DNA of 64,000 nt from the NCBI GenBank assembly GCA_016716325.1, contig JADJWO010000001.1, forward strand, positions 310,001 to 374,000, given 5' to 3'. Made by a program: the position numbers and the translations under genes. A model generated the notes under the pieces. That model ran no database searches. It was not told where the DNA came from and was given only the letters and a program-made list of their open reading frames with translations. Below are positions 61,931 to 64,000 of the stretch, piece by piece. The DNA comes from Nitrosomonadales bacterium. Lineage in GTDB: Bacteria; Pseudomonadota; Gammaproteobacteria; Burkholderiales; Gallionellaceae. Within the stretch, counting starts at the first letter, position 1. The number at the start of each line of letters is the position of its first letter.

Positions 61931-61988
61931 AACCACCCCCATACCCCCCCCATACCACCCCCATACCACCCCCATACCACCCCCACCA
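61931..61988. repeat. Tandem repeat of about 11 bp, C-rich
   Basis: ACCACCCCCAT is repeated about five times, one unit being longer or altered (ACCCCCCCCAT). On the minus strand it is G-rich (TGGGGGTGGTA) and could form quadruplex-like structure. A single unit recurs at 55702. Confidence 0.8.
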
Positions 61989-62003
61989 AATATTTTTTGG
62001 AAA

Positions 62004-62034
62004 TAAAAAAAGGACCTACGAAATCGTAAGTCCT
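62004..62034 (-). terminator. Terminator of the tRNA Gly-Cys-Leu transcript
   Basis: On the minus strand AGGACTTACG and CGTAGGTCCT form a 10-base stem with one mismatch, followed by seven T residues. It lies nine bases after the 3' end of tRNA-Leu. Confidence 0.88.
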
Positions 62035-62042
62035 TGATTCTA

Positions 62043-62131
62043 TGGTGCCCGGAACCGGAATCGAACCGGTACAATCCTTTCGGATCGACGGATTTTAAGT
62101 CCGTTGTGTCTACCAATTTCACCACCCGGGC
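62043..62131 (-). tRNA. tRNA-Leu (anticodon TAA)
   Basis: An 89-base class II tRNA with a long variable arm (CGATCCGAAAGGAT region), acceptor GCCCGGG paired with CCGGGC, anticodon loop CTTAAAA and encoded CCA. Its 3' end faces the island, whose far boundary carries a partial copy. Confidence 0.97.
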
Positions 62132-62139
62132 GGGTTCTT

Positions 62140-62213
62140 TGGAGGCGAGACCCGGAATCGAACCGGGATAGGCGGATTTGCAATCCGCTGCATAACCATT
62201 TTGCTATCTCGCC
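62140..62213 (-). tRNA. tRNA-Cys (anticodon GCA)
   Basis: A 74-base cloverleaf, acceptor GGCGAGA/TCTCGCC, anticodon loop ATTGCAAAT region with GCA, T-loop TTCGATT, encoded CCA. Eight bases separate it from tRNA-Leu. Confidence 0.96.
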
Positions 62214-62273
62214 CTGTTGCAATTCAACGGCTTGAAATGAGTGAGGGAAAGCCAGAATGCTTTCCCTCGGATT

Positions 62274-62349
62274 TGGAGCGGGAGAAGAGTCTCGAACTCT
62301 CGACCTATACCTTGGCAAGGTATCGCTCTACCAACTGAGCTACTCCCGC
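62274..62349 (-). tRNA. tRNA-Gly (anticodon GCC)
   Basis: A 76-base cloverleaf, acceptor GCGGGAG/CTCCCGC, anticodon loop TTGCCAA in stem ATACC/GGTAT, T-loop TTCGAGA, encoded CCA. First of the three tRNAs; a hairpin AGGGAAAG/CTTTCCCT (62244-62267) stands between it and tRNA-Cys. Confidence 0.97.
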
Positions 62350-62363
62350 GAAACGAGTTGCGC

Positions 62364-62391
62364 ATTATAGGGATATTCAAATCCCTGTCAA
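62364..62391 (-). promoter_or_regulatory. Consensus promoter of the tRNA Gly-Cys-Leu operon
   Basis: On the minus strand a perfect TTGACA and a perfect TATAAT are spaced by 16 bases, 14 bases before tRNA-Gly. The spacer contains the near-palindrome GGGATTTGAATATCCC. Confidence 0.9.
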
Positions 62392-62429
62392 TAATCTTGC
62401 TGAAAAATTATTACGGGAGACTTCCTTGC

Positions 62430-63200
62430 TCAATTCTCCAGCCCGAATAAACGCATGAAATTTTCCGTGGTACATCTGCCAGTTTCTTCCAGACTGATGC
62501 CGCGCAGCGCGGCAATCTCTTCTGCGACGTGTTTCACATAAGCAGGTTGATTGAGCTTGCCGCGATGCGGCACGGGTGCCAGATAAGGCGCATCGGTCTC
62601 GATCAGGATGCGTTCCAAAGGCACGCGCCTGGCTACCTCCTTGAGTTGTTTCGCATTTTTAAACGTGACGATGCCGGAAAAGGAGATGTAGAAGCCCATC
62701 GCGAGCGCGGCCTCCGCCACCTCCCATGTTTCGGTGAAGCAGTGCATCACGCCGCCAGCTTCCCCCGCCTTCTCCTCGGCCATCAGGCGCAATGTATCGG
62801 CAGCAGCCTCGCGAGTATGGACGATCAGCGGCTTGCCGGTCTCCCGTGCCGCGCGTATGTGGGTGCGAAAGCGCTCGCGCTGCCATTCCAGGTCGCCCTT
62901 CAGTCGGAAATAATCCAGACCGGTCTCACCGATGGCGATGACTTCTGGATGGCGGGCCAGCTCGACCAGGCCGGCAACGCTGGGTTCCTCAACATCCTCG
63001 TAGTCGGGATGTACGCCGACCGAGGCATAGAGATGCCCATGTCGTTCGGCAAGCGCCAGCACCTGCGTAAAATCCTTCAGGTTGACCGAAACGCATAGCG
63101 CGTTGATCACATCGTTCTGGCGCATATGCGCAAGGATATTGTCCAGATCGTCAGCAAGTTCCGGAAAATTGAGATGGCAGTGCGAATCGACAAAAGGCAT
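62430..63200 (-). CDS. tatD: TatD family DNase/hydrolase
   Basis: 256 residues. Metal-dependent hydrolase with the signature FVDSHCHLNFPEL at the start, IGETGLDYFR, HCFTETWEVAEA and ETDAPYLAPVPHRGK. Metal ligands H7, H9, the Glu in GETG and the Asp in ETDAPY are all in place. Family members have exonuclease activity. It starts two bases after holB; holB-tatD pairs are common. Confidence 0.92.
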   Translation of the reverse strand: MPFVDSHCHLNFPELADDLDNILAHMRQNDVINALCVSVNLKDFTQVLALAERHGHLYASVGVHPDYEDVEEPSVAGLVELARHPEVIAIGETGLDYFRLKGDLEWQRERFRTHIRAARETGKPLIVHTREAAADTLRLMAEEKAGEAGGVMHCFTETWEVAEAALAMGFYISFSGIVTFKNAKQLKEVARRVPLERILIETDAPYLAPVPHRGKLNQPAYVKHVAEEIAALRGISLEETGRCTTENFMRLFGLEN

Positions 63201-63202
63201 GG

Positions 63203-64000
63203 CTATGCAAGCATCAACTGGCGATACGCCAGCAGTATGGACTCGAAAAATAATCTGGAATTAAGAGTGTGCTGCGCCTCGCGTTTTGCGGTTTGCAGGT
63301 ACTTCTGCAACCGTGCGAGATTTAGCGGTTCAATGGGCTCGATCAGTTTTTTGATTGTCGCTTCTTCGCCGGGATGATAGCGCAGCCTGCCCGCCAGTTT
63401 CATCGAACTCAGGTCGTAACACCATTGCTGCAACCACTGCACGACCAGCGTCTGCTCGGTCTTCTGCAGCGCCTCGGCCAGCGCGAACACATCCAGCGCG
63501 GAGGGTTGGCGCACTGCGCGCAGTAGTTTGGCGCGTTCTTCGCTGCCCAGTTGCTCATCCAGTTGCACGGCTTGCAGCGGTGCAAATCCGGAAGCGGCCA
63601 GCGCTTCACCTGGATTTTCTACCCCCTGCTCTTTCAGCCATCCGGTAGCGCTTATAGTATCGGGAGCCGGTAGCGCAAAGGATAAACAGCGGCTCAGAAT
63701 GGTCGGCAACAACTGTTGTGGCTTGTGTGATACCAGGATGAACAGCAGATCCTGCGGCGGTTCCTCGAGGTTTTTCAATAATGCATTCGCGGCATTGACG
63801 TTCATCGCCTCGGCGGGATGGATGAGAACCACACGCCGGCCTCCCTGATGGGCGGACATGCCAAGGAAATCGGCCAGGCTTCTGACCTGCCCCACGGAAA
63901 TCTGTTTGCTGGGTTTTTTGCCGGATTCGTGTTCATCGACAGCCTGGCTTAACGCATCCGGCTGCAGCAAGCGAAAATCGGGGTGGGAGCCTTGTTCGAA
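63203..64000 (-). CDS. holB: DNA polymerase III subunit delta', partial
   Basis: The frame is open to the last base of the window, so the N-terminal part, including the zinc module and Walker A of this AAA+ clamp-loader subunit, is outside. Visible: GSHPDFRLLQ just inside the window edge, QISVGQVRSLADF, VVLIHPAEAMNVNAANALLK with its Asn/Ala helix, LEEPPQDLLFILVSH and LPTILSRC. A C-terminal helical domain completes it. It is in the same transcript as tatD. Confidence 0.93.
   Translation of the reverse strand, partial: FEQGSHPDFRLLQPDALSQAVDEHESGKKPSKQISVGQVRSLADFLGMSAHQGGRRVVLIHPAEAMNVNAANALLKNLEEPPQDLLFILVSHKPQQLLPTILSRCLSFALPAPDTISATGWLKEQGVENPGEALAASGFAPLQAVQLDEQLGSEERAKLLRAVRQPSALDVFALAEALQKTEQTLVVQWLQQWCYDLSSMKLAGRLRYHPGEEATIKKLIEPIEPLNLARLQKYLQTAKREAQHTLNSRLFFESILLAYRQLMLA

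Noticed and set aside
61931..61988. Tandem repeat considered as a CRISPR array
   Set aside because: The units are about 11 bases with no unique spacers, and no cas genes are present.

Overview
This window looks like chromosomal DNA of a betaproteobacterium, most likely near the Nitrosomonadales/Gallionellaceae. The basis is protein style and gene neighbourhoods (pheT-ihfA-merR-tRNA-Pro, surE-pcm-nlpD, the glycogen block). No species-level marker is visible, so the placement is an inference.

Layout. 1-1427: end of pheT, ihfA, a MerR regulator, tRNA-Pro(GGG) and a terminator. 1428-9180: a decayed accessory region holding pieces of a type I secretion ATPase and of RTX proteins, two lipoprotein genes, two near-identical copies of a RAYT transposon with inverted termini, a MITE derived from it that is split by an IS1111-type (IS110 family) element, and a PIN/RHH toxin-antitoxin pair. 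9290-20434: a 13-gene minus-strand operon for a membrane-bound respiratory complex. It has Mrp antiporter subunits, a double antiporter fusion and NuoH/B/C/D-like subunits in the order of archaeal Mbx/MBS complexes, ending in a ferredoxin-GltD/NfnB-like fusion and a ferritin-like protein. A copy of the tRNA-Pro 3' end lies at 20794-20825, so 1385-20825 may be one tRNA-Pro island.

20877-32733: housekeeping genes surE-pcm-nlpD, a radical SAM gene, rep-rlmJ, a large EF-hand membrane protein, a family 5 uracil-DNA glycosylase, uvrC-pgsA, then tRNA-Pro(TGG), tRNA-Arg(TCT) and tRNA-His(GTG). 32882-37766: a TonB receptor, a periplasmic binding protein and a hybrid histidine kinase, probably one signalling/uptake unit. 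37919-55284: a glycogen/maltodextrin block with malQ, a GH57 enzyme, glgC, glgB, pgi, glgP, glgA, a second alpha-glucan phosphorylase and glk, interrupted by a MlaF-like ATPase. Together these make, branch and break down glycogen and feed glucose phosphates to glycolysis.

55518-62043: a 6.5 kb island in the 3' end of tRNA-Leu(TAA), bounded by a direct repeat of that tRNA. It has no recognisable integrase. It carries a one-direction gene set: a HEPN-motif protein, an HExxH metallopeptidase, an SF2 helicase fused to a PD-(D/E)xK nuclease domain, and two small genes, one with an AlpA/MerR-like helix-turn-helix. This is the best candidate here for an undescribed (probably defence) system. 62043-64000: tRNA-Leu, tRNA-Cys and tRNA-Gly from one consensus promoter, then tatD and the 3' part of holB.
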